Positions 46,355-57,706 of a stretch of DNA of 64,000 nt are shown in pieces. How positions within the stretch are numbered: position 1 is the first letter of the stretch; the number at the start of each line of letters is the position of its first letter. The notes under the pieces were generated by a model that did not search any database, was not told the origin of the DNA, and worked only from the letters and a program-made list of their open reading frames with translations. The DNA lies in NCBI GenBank assembly GCA_016903695.1, contig JADQBB010000011.1:1-64000 (forward strand), read 5' to 3'. Origin of the DNA: Chlorogloea purpurea SAG 13.99 (GTDB lineage Bacteria; Cyanobacteriota; Cyanobacteriia; Cyanobacteriales; Microcystaceae). Made by a program: the position numbers and the translations under genes.

Positions 46355-47786
46355 TACAGCCCGATCGACCTTCTAAACTTAATTCGATTCGTCCCTCGCG
46401 CCAGCTAATATGACCTTTTCCATATATAAAGTGGTTGGGCGTAGACCCTAGATTATTGACGCTAAAAGACACTTTTTCCAGGGCATCACTAATGTTAATA
46501 GCGACGATAATTTCTTGATTTTCCAATATCCGGGCGAACACGTATACATGGTCATCGCTATAGAGAACATGATAAGCCCCGGTGCGTAAAGCCGGGTAGT
46601 TATGGCGTAGATAAATCAAAGATTTATGATAATCCAGAACTTCCCAGTCCCAATCTTCTTCCTCAGGAAAACAACGACGACAATCGGGGTCGATACCGCC
46701 TTCTAAACCCACTTCATCCCCATAATAAATACTGGGAGTACCGGGGAAAGTGAACATTAATAACGTAGCCAGTTCAACAGTTTTCTTATCTTCGCCCACG
46801 ATCGTGATCAAACGAGCGGTATCGTGACTATCGAGTAAATTATATTGAGTTAGTTGGATCTCCCAAGGATAGAGAGTTAAAATCTCCTCGATCCGCTCCC
46901 CATAATTTCTGGCGGATAGAGCGGGATAAGGTTTATAAGAAGATTTATCCACGTATTCCATCTTGACTCTATCCCCCCCTACAAAAGCCATAGTAGCTTC
47001 GGTGAAAAGATAATTCATCACACCGTCAAATTGTAAACCGTCGAGCCATTGGCGGGCATCGTGCCACACTTCACCGACGATATAAGCATCAGGATTGATA
47101 TTTTTAATTCTGCTCCTAAATTCGTGCCAGAAGCCGGGGGTTTTAATCTCGAAAGGTACATCTAAACGCCAGCCATCAATACCTTTTTTAATCCAATATT
47201 CTCCTACCTGCATTAAATATTCTCTGACTTGGGGATGGTCGTGATTGAATTGGGGTAGGGAGCGAATATCTATCCAACTGACGTAATTAGCCGGTTGACT
47301 TTCATCGTAAGGATAGAGAGGCCAATCTTCGATTTTAAACCAGTCTAACCAAGCGGAATTTTTACCGTTTTCGAGAATGTCATTGAAGAAAAAGAAGCCG
47401 CGGCTGGCGTGATTGAAAACGCCGTCGAGAATGATTTTAATATTTCTGTGATGGGCCGCCTCGATTAAAGCGTCGAAAGCTTCATTGCCCCCTAACATTG
47501 GGTCGATTTGATAGTAGTCGTGGGTATGATAGCGATGATTGGAAGCGGACTGAAATATGGGCGTGAAATAAATAGCATTAATGCCTAAATCTTGCAGGTA
47601 ATCTAACTTGTCTATGACTCCCCAAAGGTCGCCGCCCTTGTAACCGAATAAAGTGGGCGTGGAGTGCCAAGGTTGTAAATCGCTAGATAATAACATTCCT
47701 TTCGGGGTGTGGGCGCGGGCGAATCTATCGGGGAAAATTTGATAGAAGATGGCGTTTTTCACCCAGTCGGGCGTTTTGATGTCCAT
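46344..47786 (-). CDS. GH13 alpha-amylase family enzyme (neopullulanase-like)
   Basis: This 480-aa glycoside hydrolase acts on alpha-glucans or cyclodextrins. Catalytic residues are visible: Asp in GWRLDVPFEI, Glu in YIVGEVWHDA and Asp in LLDSHDTARL. DGVFNHASRGF is conserved region I. It resembles the neopullulanase/cyclomaltodextrinase group but lacks the N-terminal starch-binding domain those enzymes often have. No signal peptide is seen, so it is probably cytosolic and works in glycogen turnover. Confidence 0.9.
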   Translation of the reverse strand: MDIKTPDWVKNAIFYQIFPDRFARAHTPKGMLLSSDLQPWHSTPTLFGYKGGDLWGVIDKLDYLQDLGINAIYFTPIFQSASNHRYHTHDYYQIDPMLGGNEAFDALIEAAHHRNIKIILDGVFNHASRGFFFFNDILENGKNSAWLDWFKIEDWPLYPYDESQPANYVSWIDIRSLPQFNHDHPQVREYLMQVGEYWIKKGIDGWRLDVPFEIKTPGFWHEFRSRIKNINPDAYIVGEVWHDARQWLDGLQFDGVMNYLFTEATMAFVGGDRVKMEYVDKSSYKPYPALSARNYGERIEEILTLYPWEIQLTQYNLLDSHDTARLITIVGEDKKTVELATLLMFTFPGTPSIYYGDEVGLEGGIDPDCRRCFPEEEDWDWEVLDYHKSLIYLRHNYPALRTGAYHVLYSDDHVYVFARILENQEIIVAINISDALEKVSFSVNNLGSTPNHFIYGKGHISWREGRIELSLEGRSGCIIG

Positions 47787-47819
47787 AGTAAAAAATTTAT
47801 AAGGATTAGCGCTTCGATT

Positions 47820-48608
47820 CTATCGATGGCGGCGGAAAAGATGTGAGTGTCCAGGGTGGTAAAGTTGCGATCGAACACTGGATAGATTTTTCAACGCCGG
47901 GCTAATAATATAAAGGGTAGTACGGATTAAATTCTCTTCCCGCGTAAGCGCCGCCATCTCCTTTAGAGGTACTACCCAGATTTTTTCATCAGGCCAACCC
48001 ACTCGAAAACACACGCCCACGGGAGTATCTCCGGGATAATGCAGTAATAATTTCTCTTGGGCCGATTGGACGTGACGGGCGGCCAAGTAAAGGCATAAAC
48101 TAGCCCCGTGGTTCGCTAAAGAGGCTAAATCTTCCCCCGATGGCATCGGCGAGGCCTGTCCTTCGATGCGAGTTAAAATGATCGTCTGTACCAATTCGGG
48201 AATCGTTAATTCCGCGTTTAATTTAGCGGCGGCGGCCTGGAAAGCGCTGATACCTGGAACTAACTGGAAAGGAATATCCGCCTCTGCTAGAGCCTGCATC
48301 TGTTCGGAGATGGCGCTGTAGAGGGTTAAATCTCCCGATTGCAGACGGGCTACCGATAAACCTTGGCGCACTCGATCGATCATAATCGGGATAATATCTT
48401 CTAGTGTCTTGCTACCGGTAGGGATTAATTCCGCGTCGGGATGAGCCACGTCTACAATTTGTCGCGGGATGAGCGAATTGGCGTAGAGGATTACATCGGC
48501 GCACCGGAGGATTTTGTAAGCTTTAATCGTCAGTAATTCTGGATCACCGGGCCCCGCACCTATAAAATACACTTTAGGTTCGATCGAATCGGCGGTTAAT
48601 AAGTCCAT
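47820..48608 (-). CDS. cobM: Precorrin-4 C11-methyltransferase
   Basis: CobM methylates precorrin-4 at C11 in cobalamin synthesis. The SAM-binding segments are VYFIGAGPGDPELLTIKAYK, ARLQSGDLTLYSA and VPGISAFQAAAAKLNAELT. I chose the ATG at 48608 (MDLLTADS), since the upstream extension to 48650 is not family-like. The length is about 262 aa. No cobalamin riboswitch is apparent. It lies 74 bases downstream of the tocopherol methyltransferase on the same strand. Confidence 0.92.
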   Translation of the reverse strand: MDLLTADSIEPKVYFIGAGPGDPELLTIKAYKILRCADVILYANSLIPRQIVDVAHPDAELIPTGSKTLEDIIPIMIDRVRQGLSVARLQSGDLTLYSAISEQMQALAEADIPFQLVPGISAFQAAAAKLNAELTIPELVQTIILTRIEGQASPMPSGEDLASLANHGASLCLYLAARHVQSAQEKLLLHYPGDTPVGVCFRVGWPDEKIWVVPLKEMAALTREENLIRTTLYIISPALKNLSSVRSQLYHPGHSHLFRRHR

Positions 48609-48682
48609 AAGTAAGTCCACGAGTAGAGACGGGAGGAATTGACACTCCACCGCCGTTTTCAGGCGGGGATTTTCTATAAGCT

Positions 48683-49534
48683 TTATCCCTTATTACCCGA
48701 TAATAAACCGAAACGGATCAAGCCCGAATCGTAGCCATCCCGCATCAATCCCAAAGATAGGGCCGCTTCCACCGTAGTCCAACCGCTATTTAATAAACCG
48801 CCAATCGCTTTCAAGTCGATTGCGGAAGTAATCACTCTATCCCAAAAAGGAGCCACAGCTGTAGACCAATCATCGCTGATAATATCTGTAAAACCACACT
48901 CGGACGCGATGTCTTCGTACTCCGGTAAGGAGATGACGTATGGTAAACAGTAAACCCGATAAATTTCTTGCAGGTGACGCTTCTCGGCGGCGGTTAACTC
49001 ACCCGCCACGGAATTAGTCGCGCGGTGACACCAGGTGACGAAAATTAATTTCCCCCCCGGTTTCAAAACTCGATAACACTCAGAAAGAAATTTTCTCTTA
49101 TCGGGCATATGTTCGCCACTCTCTAAAGACCAAACGAGATCGAAACTATTATCTCCATAGGGTAGGTCTTGAGCGTCGGCAACTTGGAAAGATACTCTAC
49201 TCCCTAAATTAGCCCCCTTGGCTCTTTCCGTCGCCCTAGCCGCCTGGAATGGCGATAGGGTAACTCCTACCGCTTTGGCGTTATATTTTTGGGCTAGATA
49301 TAAAGTGCTGCCGCCGATACCGCAGCCGGAATCGATAATCGATTCCGGCGAATCTACTTTCGCCCAATGTAGTAACTCTTCGATCAAGTCGATTTGTGCC
49401 TGCCTTCGATCGAGCCTGTACCCTCCCCCTCTACCATAATAACCGTGGTGCATATGCTCACCCCAGATGCCTTCCCATAAGCCACTAGAAGCGTCGTAAA
49501 ACTGGGCTATTCTCTCGTACAGTGGAGCGCTCAT
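48683..49534 (-). CDS. Gamma-tocopherol methyltransferase-like SAM methyltransferase
   Basis: This 283-aa class I methyltransferase resembles cyanobacterial gamma-tocopherol methyltransferase, which makes alpha-tocopherol. Features are WGEHMHHGYYGRGG, the SAM motif DSGCGIGGSTLYLAQKYNAK, GVTLSPFQAARATERA and WSLESGEHMPDKRKFL. Related enzymes methylate other prenylquinones, so the exact substrate is less certain than the family. Confidence 0.82.
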   Translation of the reverse strand: MSAPLYERIAQFYDASSGLWEGIWGEHMHHGYYGRGGGYRLDRRQAQIDLIEELLHWAKVDSPESIIDSGCGIGGSTLYLAQKYNAKAVGVTLSPFQAARATERAKGANLGSRVSFQVADAQDLPYGDNSFDLVWSLESGEHMPDKRKFLSECYRVLKPGGKLIFVTWCHRATNSVAGELTAAEKRHLQEIYRVYCLPYVISLPEYEDIASECGFTDIISDDWSTAVAPFWDRVITSAIDLKAIGGLLNSGWTTVEAALSLGLMRDGYDSGLIRFGLLSGNKG

Positions 49535-49570
49535 AAAAAGTAATTCAAGTAAAGTTAACTCAACAAAATT

Positions 49571-50302
49571 TTACCCCAGAAATTGATAGTGTTTTAAGGC
49601 TTCGAGAATTCCGTGGGCGTAGGGAGACTGGGATAGGTAGAGAGTATCTTTCCGCGTCTGGAAATACCAATCCAGTAACTCCTCTTGGGCGTTACTAACT
49701 ATCACTCCTTTACCTGGCTGTTGAAATAAACTAATATCATTACCGGAATCGCCGCAAACGAGGGTAGATTCGGGAGAGACGGATAAGCACGCTTGTAGGT
49801 AGGCGATAGCGTTGCCTTTATTACCCCTAGCGGGAAGTATATCTAAGTCCCGCCCACTACTGAAAATAATTTGGGTTTTTAAGCGGGTGGGTTTCAATTC
49901 CTTTTTCAATTCTTGAATGTGCTTTTGAGTCACGCCAGGCTCGACAAAAAAACTCACTTTCCACGGATTTTGTTCCTCGTAGGGTTGGAGAGTTAGGAAA
50001 GGAAAAGATTGCGCGATCGCTTCCACCACGTTACGATCCCAATCATCCGATAGATGAGTCGCCCAATCGAGATCGAGACGATCTTGATGATATATCTCAC
50101 TACCTACCGATACTACCCAATAATCCGGCTCTAGTAATTTTTCCTGTAGCATCAGTTGATTGGCGGAATCGTAAGATCTCCCAGTGGCGTAGACTATGTA
50201 AAATTGCTCCCGTCTATTATTAAGATAATGATTGAGTAACAGAGTACCGGACTCATCCCCTACGAGAGTATTGTCTAAATCCGTGACGAATAAGTATTTC
50301 AT
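49571..50302 (-). CDS. spp: Sucrose-phosphate phosphatase
   Basis: This 243-aa HAD-family phosphatase converts sucrose-6-phosphate to sucrose. Motif I is FVTDLDNTLVGDE, motif II lies in IVYATGRSYDSA, and motif IV is STLVCGDSGNDISLF. The length matches the stand-alone cyanobacterial enzyme. It starts 2 bases after the sucrose synthase stop, so the two are one operon. No sucrose-phosphate synthase is in the window. Confidence 0.92.
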   Translation of the reverse strand: MKYLFVTDLDNTLVGDESGTLLLNHYLNNRREQFYIVYATGRSYDSANQLMLQEKLLEPDYWVVSVGSEIYHQDRLDLDWATHLSDDWDRNVVEAIAQSFPFLTLQPYEEQNPWKVSFFVEPGVTQKHIQELKKELKPTRLKTQIIFSSGRDLDILPARGNKGNAIAYLQACLSVSPESTLVCGDSGNDISLFQQPGKGVIVSNAQEELLDWYFQTRKDTLYLSQSPYAHGILEALKHYQFLG

Positions 50303-50304
50303 AA

Positions 50305-52725
50305 TTATCTTTGATAGTGTTGTTGTAAAAGTTCCTGCGCTCTCGGTTTAAAAAGTAGATAGAAGAGGGATTCAATATAACGCATTAACTCTTCACGATT
50401 TTCTTTAGAGGTGTGATTCCAGAAACCGTAAATTCTGGCGAGGGAGAGAAGACGATTCGTGTGAATCGGCCAGGTGTAATTAGTATATACACGCTGTATG
50501 GCCTGTTCGGAAATTTGCTTCCAATAGTCTGGATTACCTTCACACTTATCGAGAAATTTATTAATTTTCTCCCCTGTTTCCTCTATATGGGTTGGGTTGA
50601 TAAGAAAACCATTCACCCCATCTTGAATAATTTCTCTAGGACCACCGAATTCCGTGGCGAAAGTAGGTAATCCGGTAATCATCGACTCTAGGATAGTTAA
50701 CCCGAAAGCTTCAAATAAGGCCGGTTGAACGAAGATACCTTGATGGTCAGCGATAATACGATATATTTCCCCACTATCCCCCTTCGGTAACATCACACCC
50801 AACCAGCGCATCTTGTCGTAAAGATTATATTTTTCTATCAGGCGGTATAGTTTTACTATCTCATCAGCTTCCTCTTTATCGCTAGTATCTTCCACTCTTA
50901 ATTTACCGGCGATCAAGATTAAATTACACCGATCTTGTAATTCTTGACTCTCTCCGAAACATTGTACTAAACCCGTGAGGTTTTTAATACGATCGAGTCG
51001 AGCCATCGAAAAAATAGGCCGTTTTTTTGGGTCAGATAACTTGCCGTAAACCTTACTAGAATCTTCAAGAGTAAATAGTAAATCTGTCAGTCTTTCTTGT
51101 TCGCTCACTAAACGATTTTTGTCGTCATTATAAGGAAAAAAGAAATGCTCGTTTACCCCTGGAGGTACTACATTAAATTTCGGGCTGAATAGCTCTATGC
51201 CGCTTACCACATGGTACAGGCCGGGCATCGTAAAACTTTGATAGGATTCATACTGACCGACGCTATCGGGAGTACCGATAATTTCTTGGTAGGTACTGCT
51301 GACGATGAAGTTAGCCGCATTCATAGCGAGCAAATCGGCAGTGAATTGTAGGGAAAAGTGATAGTTAGACTCTAAATCTTGCCAGTAAAGGTTACTAAAT
51401 AAATATTTTGGTTTCTCTAGGGCGTGAGCTATATTACATTGAGTTATCCCTAATTTACGAGATAAAAGGAAAGCCACTAGATTACCATCAGAGTAATTAC
51501 CGATAATCAAATCAGGTTTACCTTGGAACTCCGCTAATAACTCCCTCTCGGAATCAATTGCGTAGGTTTCTAAATAGGGCCAGATTTCAAAGCGAGAAAT
51601 CCAGTTTTGAGTTACTTTCGGATTGAACTCCCGGAAAGGAACTCGCAAAATCCAAACATTATCTGTACCGTAAACTTTCTCTAATCTTTCGTTACAGCGC
51701 GTACCCTCACTATTAGGAATCAAGCGAGTCAAAATGATAATTTTCGGGTGGATACTAGCAGGATCTATCCCGGCTAGTATCCAGTCTTCTTTAAGTTGTT
51801 TTTCTAAACTTCTAGCTTGATCTAACACGTATACCACTTGACCACCCGTGTCGGGTTTTCCTAATACTCCCTCCTGTCCGAACCAACCGTGAGGAGATAC
51901 TAAAACGATCCTCGATAACATAGGTATTCTTGAGAGGAAAGCTTCTAAAGCTTGATGGTCTGGGGAATCGATCAAACTGTCTAATAACTCTAAACTCTCT
52001 TTAACTCTCCCAGCGGTATTGCCCCAACCCGCTTCAAACCCCATCTCTTGAAATTTGAAGCGAAAGTTATTAAAAGGCTCTTGAGGTGAAAATCTGTCCA
52101 AGAAGACGATCGCGCCTTTAACTTGTTCCGAGAGGTGTTGCTGGTCTTGGATACGATCGTTGATCAGTAACTGCATCCCATTATGACTGTGTAGACTCAA
52201 GAAAGAAAATGTAGAGCGTTGCCATTTTAATTCCGCTTGAAACAGTCTACTGGGGAGGTAACGGTTAAGGAACTGAACGCCGTTGCCGATATTTTTAGCG
52301 TCCCGCACGAGGGGGCTATAATCGTAAAAAGGACGGAAATCTAACTCTAATAAGTCGCCGCTTTCGGGATGATATTGATTGACCAATCTATCCCTGAGAT
52401 CTAAGAGGTCTTGGCTCGTCATCAGCTCATAGGATAGGTCTTCCATGATCCTGATGGGTTGCTGATGTCCGATTTTGAATCTAACCACCAAGCAATAACT
52501 CTCGCTATCGAGAATGATCTCTTGAGTATAGTAAATTAGTTTTTGGATGTGAGAGGATAGGGAAAACTCAGGATGCTTACCAGATGAGGCACAATATTGA
52601 GAAAACTCCGTCATAATATCATTGCGGAGTAAATAAGATTTATTTTTATTTCTGAGTTGATACAGAAACTGTATAAAATCCGCTCTCTCGTCACTGCGAA
52701 CAATCGCCTCAATTGGCTCGATCAT
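50305..52725 (-). CDS. susA: Sucrose synthase
   Basis: This 806-aa GT4 enzyme reversibly splits sucrose with UDP/ADP to fructose and nucleotide glucose. The N-terminal region is the regulatory part typical of plant and cyanobacterial forms. The catalytic core has SPHGWFGQEGVLGKPDTGGQ, IGNYSDGNLVAFLLSRKLG, FSMARLDRIKNLTGLV and FEAFGLTILESMITGLPTFA. I chose the ATG at 52725, since GGAG lies 6 bases upstream; the TTG at 52737 overlaps that site. It is the first gene of the sucrose pair and faces a long palindrome upstream. Confidence 0.95.
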   Translation of the reverse strand: MIEPIEAIVRSDERADFIQFLYQLRNKNKSYLLRNDIMTEFSQYCASSGKHPEFSLSSHIQKLIYYTQEIILDSESYCLVVRFKIGHQQPIRIMEDLSYELMTSQDLLDLRDRLVNQYHPESGDLLELDFRPFYDYSPLVRDAKNIGNGVQFLNRYLPSRLFQAELKWQRSTFSFLSLHSHNGMQLLINDRIQDQQHLSEQVKGAIVFLDRFSPQEPFNNFRFKFQEMGFEAGWGNTAGRVKESLELLDSLIDSPDHQALEAFLSRIPMLSRIVLVSPHGWFGQEGVLGKPDTGGQVVYVLDQARSLEKQLKEDWILAGIDPASIHPKIIILTRLIPNSEGTRCNERLEKVYGTDNVWILRVPFREFNPKVTQNWISRFEIWPYLETYAIDSERELLAEFQGKPDLIIGNYSDGNLVAFLLSRKLGITQCNIAHALEKPKYLFSNLYWQDLESNYHFSLQFTADLLAMNAANFIVSSTYQEIIGTPDSVGQYESYQSFTMPGLYHVVSGIELFSPKFNVVPPGVNEHFFFPYNDDKNRLVSEQERLTDLLFTLEDSSKVYGKLSDPKKRPIFSMARLDRIKNLTGLVQCFGESQELQDRCNLILIAGKLRVEDTSDKEEADEIVKLYRLIEKYNLYDKMRWLGVMLPKGDSGEIYRIIADHQGIFVQPALFEAFGLTILESMITGLPTFATEFGGPREIIQDGVNGFLINPTHIEETGEKINKFLDKCEGNPDYWKQISEQAIQRVYTNYTWPIHTNRLLSLARIYGFWNHTSKENREELMRYIESLFYLLFKPRAQELLQQHYQR

Positions 52726-52813
52726 AAAAATCTCCAAAACTCTTCTACCCTTGATAATCCTTTAAGTTAATAATTTTTAACTGTATCCTCAGACAGATAT
52801 TAATCTCTATACC

Positions 52814-52849
52814 AGGGTAATATTGATATGTTCATAACAATATTACCCT
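52814..52849. promoter_or_regulatory. 36-bp near-perfect palindrome between susA and serS
   Basis: AGGGTAATATTG and CAATATTACCCT form perfect 12-bp arms. The spacer itself contains TATG-TT-CATA, so the whole unit is one palindrome broken only by a single A/A mismatch and the TT centre. It lies 89 bases upstream of susA and 98 bases upstream of serS, which are divergent. An operator or a leader hairpin is possible. Confidence 0.65.
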
Positions 52850-52932
52850 AAAACATTGATTTTTAAAAGATAAAGAGACTCGTAGTTTTGACCGACTTTC
52901 GGTAAAATTAAAACTACAATTCTGCCTGTTGA

Positions 52933-54231
<1,299 letters not shown>

Positions 54232-54269
54232 ATAATTTTACTTACGAACCTGAAGGATACAGAGGTAAT

Positions 54270-55463
54270 ATGGCTAAGGATGTTAAGGCGAGAATCGAGA
54301 AGTTTAATGAAGGTAGGAATAGGGATTTATTAGACTACAAATATGAAGCTATGAGAAAAGATTCCTTAATATTTTTTCGAGGTAGTTGTCATCTATTTTA
54401 CGAAGATTTCCCCAAAAATACCGGTTTTGATAGCTCCCCTCTAGGGTGGATAACGGGAGATGCTCACTTGGAAAATTTCGGGGTTTATAAAAGTAACGAT
54501 CGTCAAGTATATTTCGACCTCAATGATTTTGATGAAGGCTGTCTCGCTCCTATTTCCTGGGAGATAGCCCGTTTTCTCACGAGCATATATCTAGTATTCA
54601 AAGTCAATAATATCGATGAAGCGACGGCTACCGAATTGGCTCAAAAGTTTCTATCGCATTACTGCCAATATTTAGGGTCAGGCAAAGCCAAACACGTAGA
54701 GGAAGCTTTAGCAGACCATATTACCGGGTATCTATTCCAACAGGTAGAAAAGCGGCGGCGAAAAGATTTTCTCGATAAACGCACCGAGGTGGTAAATGGC
54801 ACGAGAATTTTCAAGATACCACAAAAGAAAATATTCCCTCTAGATCCAGCAAGGAAAACTACTTTAAAAAACCTTTTCGACCGATGGGCGCAACAACAGA
54901 AAACCCCGGCTTTTTTTAAAGTCCACGATATAGCCATCAGGTTAGCCGGAACTGGTAGTATAGGCCTTAAACGATATATATTTCTAGTAGAAGGAAACGG
55001 CTCACCCGATGATAATTATCTAATCGATATGAAACAATGCCCAAGCTCAAGCCTCAGTAATTATATTACTGTGCATCAACCCGTATGGTCTTCGCAAGCC
55101 GAGAGAATCATCAGTATTCAAACGCGAATGCAGTACGAAACTCCCGCGCTTTTATCATCGATCGATTTTGAAGGCAGTTCATTCCAGATTAAAGAATTGC
55201 AACCCCAAGAAGATAAATTAGATTTTGACGAGCATCATATCAACGAAGCAGAATGGCCTCACGTTCTGAAAACAATGTCTAACGTTCTCGCCTCAGCCCA
55301 GTTGAGAAGTTCCGGCAGACAAGGTTCAGCGATCGCAGATGATTTAATAAGTTTCGGGAAATCTCAAGACTGGCAAGAACCTTTATTGGAATATTCACGC
55401 CAGTACGCTAAACAGGTAGAAGAAGATTACGATTCTTTCTGTCAGTCTTTTACTGAAAAGTAA
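54270..55463 (+). CDS. DUF2252 family protein
   Basis: The 397-aa protein matches DUF2252, which has a protein-kinase-like fold related to aminoglycoside phosphotransferases. Recognisable segments are FFRGSCHLFYEDFP, GWITGDAHLENFGVYKSN, YFDLNDFDEGCLAPISWEIA and RLAGTGSIGLKRYIFLVEG. The GDAHLENFG and DLNDFDE motifs resemble the catalytic and metal-binding loops of phosphotransferases. The substrate is unknown. It follows serS by 38 bases on the same strand. Confidence 0.88.
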   Translation: MAKDVKARIEKFNEGRNRDLLDYKYEAMRKDSLIFFRGSCHLFYEDFPKNTGFDSSPLGWITGDAHLENFGVYKSNDRQVYFDLNDFDEGCLAPISWEIARFLTSIYLVFKVNNIDEATATELAQKFLSHYCQYLGSGKAKHVEEALADHITGYLFQQVEKRRRKDFLDKRTEVVNGTRIFKIPQKKIFPLDPARKTTLKNLFDRWAQQQKTPAFFKVHDIAIRLAGTGSIGLKRYIFLVEGNGSPDDNYLIDMKQCPSSSLSNYITVHQPVWSSQAERIISIQTRMQYETPALLSSIDFEGSSFQIKELQPQEDKLDFDEHHINEAEWPHVLKTMSNVLASAQLRSSGRQGSAIADDLISFGKSQDWQEPLLEYSRQYAKQVEEDYDSFCQSFTEK

Positions 55464-55480
55464 GCCCGTCTGACTCGAAT

Positions 55481-56281
55481 TTAAGCTATCGTTAAATAGC
55501 TTTGCACTTTTTCAACGGATAAACCCAAAGTAGTAGCAATTTGTTCTAAATTTAGCCCTAATATTTGCAGACGGGCGACTGCGGCTTTAAGAGCTGTTTC
55601 GGTTTCTAGGCGGGCATTCTCCGCTTCTAGGCGGGCATTTTCCGCCAATCTTAACCTTTGAGCGATTTCTCCATAGGTAGGATAGAAGGTATCTGTACCA
55701 GGATGATAAAACCGTAAATCTCCCCGGAGAAGACGTAAATCTAAACCCAAGACCTCAGAATAAATACAGATGCCTCCATCTTCTAAACTAACGGGTTGAA
55801 TAGGCTCATATACACCATTAACTAAACGCGAAGCTTGAAGAGGCGGGTTTAAATAATCACAGGTGGGGTCATATTGAAAATATTCACTCACTCCCAGACG
55901 AGCGTAGATAGACGGTTTATCCCGTTGGTCATTGGCTTTGGTGGTGCGAGAGGTAATTTCCATGACAAAAGAAGGTAAATGATTATTTTCCTCCCAAGCT
56001 TTATAAACTGTCCTCTCCGTATTGGGCACACCAAAAATCACGAACACATCCGGGGCGATTACCGCCGAGGGCACACCTCGCTCGTAATAAATGAACAAAT
56101 TCCCGGACACGTAAACGTCTTCACGATTTTGGAAATGGTTTTTCAGGGTTTCTACACCGTAAAAGAGATAATTTCTCGTAGGGTCACTTTCTGCCACGGG
56201 CGCACCATCACTTTCGGGGTAACAAATTTCATCGTCACCGCCGTAACACATTTGACTATTGAAAACGAAAGAACTAACCAT
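55481..56281 (-). CDS. Uma2-family putative endonuclease
   Basis: This 266-aa protein has the Uma2 (DUF820) PD-(D/E)XK core: SAVIAPDVFVIFG and LPSFVMEITSRTTKANDQRD, then KPSIYARLGVSEYFQYDP. A short coiled coil (AENARLEAENARLETETAL) precedes a C-terminal helix-turn-helix-like LGLNLEQIATTLGLSVEKVQ. These proteins are very abundant in cyanobacteria and their role is unproven. The catalytic core appears intact, unlike the remnant at 3478-3663. Confidence 0.85.
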   Translation of the reverse strand: MVSSFVFNSQMCYGGDDEICYPESDGAPVAESDPTRNYLFYGVETLKNHFQNREDVYVSGNLFIYYERGVPSAVIAPDVFVIFGVPNTERTVYKAWEENNHLPSFVMEITSRTTKANDQRDKPSIYARLGVSEYFQYDPTCDYLNPPLQASRLVNGVYEPIQPVSLEDGGICIYSEVLGLDLRLLRGDLRFYHPGTDTFYPTYGEIAQRLRLAENARLEAENARLETETALKAAVARLQILGLNLEQIATTLGLSVEKVQSYLTIA

Positions 56282-56326
56282 AGACCATTGCCTAGAACTA
56301 ATGGACTATTTATATAATATTCTAAA

Positions 56327-57520
56327 TTAATCGGGTAGCTTATACTGACTCACGATTTTCTGGGCGTATACGGGTACGTGACTCGCCAGCTTCTCCGGGT
56401 AATTACGCTTCACGTACAGATAATTGCGGGTGAAATGGGAATCGATCGAAAACCTGGCGTATTCTAAACCCTGGGGGCCGACTTTCTCGATTACCACCCC
56501 CATTAATTTCGCCGCCCACATCGGTAACGTTACGCCCTTATCATAAGCGGGGATGCTATTCTGTACCGCCCCTTTTCTATCCCCCTTCGACATTACCGGT
56601 TGCGTGTCCAATTGGTCTTTAACTAACTCCAGCATCTCCCGCCCGGTTTCATTACGCACGACAATCCACTGCCAGCCGAAGGGCGCGCCCATGTAACCCA
56701 CGACTAAATCGGCTAGAGAGTTTACATAATCGAAACAGGTCATACAGGAAGGAGCGAACACATCTTTTAACTTATTGGTTTTCAAACCGAAGAAAGGCAC
56801 TTTTTCGATCGAACCATCTTCGTGCTTGAAATGCACTTTAAAATCCTGCATGAATTCGTAATGGACTACCGTGTCGGGTGATTTGCTAGTGGTGTCGAGA
56901 AATTTCTGTAAACCGGCGCGGGTAACGTTATCCACGCAGGGTGTACCCAATACATAAAGCTTCTCTAATCCTAATTGTTTCTCGACACTCCTGAGAGCTT
57001 GAATCTGGCAACCGACACCGATGACTAACAGGCGTTTCATCCCCGATTTTTCCACCTGCTCTAATACTGATAGATTGGGGGAGAGAGTGGGTTTATTGAC
57101 TCTGGCGGCTAATACTTCCTCGGCGGTTGTAGCGATGACCGGCAGGGGTTGAAATCTGTCTTCCGCGGTGTTTTGAACGCACACCACGCCTTCCACTAAA
57201 CCCTTCTCTAACATTTTACAGGCGATCGAGCTAACTATCCCCGTCCACTGCGCCCCCTCTATCGGTTGCTGTTTTCTAGCACCCAACATTTCTTCGTGTA
57301 CGCCGAAATAGCAGTCATCGGGATTATCTAAATCGCGGGCCCGTCCGTGGGTTTGCTCTTCTAATTCGCTAATGTGTTGGGTGATGAAGGCGCAGGCGGA
57401 TTTGACATAGTGAATGTAGTAAGTATCACACAGCCCGCACTCGCTGCATAGTTCTTTCGCAGGACGACGACTATTGGGGTTTAGGGCTTTCGATTTTTTG
57501 TGCGGTGCAGTCGAGGTCAT
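56327..57520 (-). CDS. bciB: 3,8-Divinyl chlorophyllide 8-vinyl reductase, ferredoxin type
   Basis: This FrhB-related iron-sulfur flavoprotein reduces the C8 vinyl group in chlorophyll synthesis using ferredoxin. Cys clusters are visible in CSECGLCDTYYIHYVKSAC and CMTCFDYVNSLADLVVGYMG, and the PFGWQWIVVRNETG segment is conserved. I chose the ATG at 57520, because MTSTAPHKKSKALNPNSRRP matches the cyanobacterial family start. Related proteins include the chlorophyll-cycle enzyme HCAR, so the substrate rests on family resemblance. Confidence 0.9.
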   Translation of the reverse strand: MTSTAPHKKSKALNPNSRRPAKELCSECGLCDTYYIHYVKSACAFITQHISELEEQTHGRARDLDNPDDCYFGVHEEMLGARKQQPIEGAQWTGIVSSIACKMLEKGLVEGVVCVQNTAEDRFQPLPVIATTAEEVLAARVNKPTLSPNLSVLEQVEKSGMKRLLVIGVGCQIQALRSVEKQLGLEKLYVLGTPCVDNVTRAGLQKFLDTTSKSPDTVVHYEFMQDFKVHFKHEDGSIEKVPFFGLKTNKLKDVFAPSCMTCFDYVNSLADLVVGYMGAPFGWQWIVVRNETGREMLELVKDQLDTQPVMSKGDRKGAVQNSIPAYDKGVTLPMWAAKLMGVVIEKVGPQGLEYARFSIDSHFTRNYLYVKRNYPEKLASHVPVYAQKIVSQYKLPD

Positions 57521-57706
57521 ATACCAGATAGCTTGAGGTTTCACGGTTAACAGTTTTTAAGTCTAGCGTATTATCGTTGGGGCTTAGTGTTTTCGTATAA
57601 AACCTTATGAAAATGGGGATGAGGCCATCGATGGATATTTCTCTGATACCGAGTTCGATCACTCTCTCCCCTCTCTCTTAAAATTGTTACCGATTTTTCC
57701 TAACAA

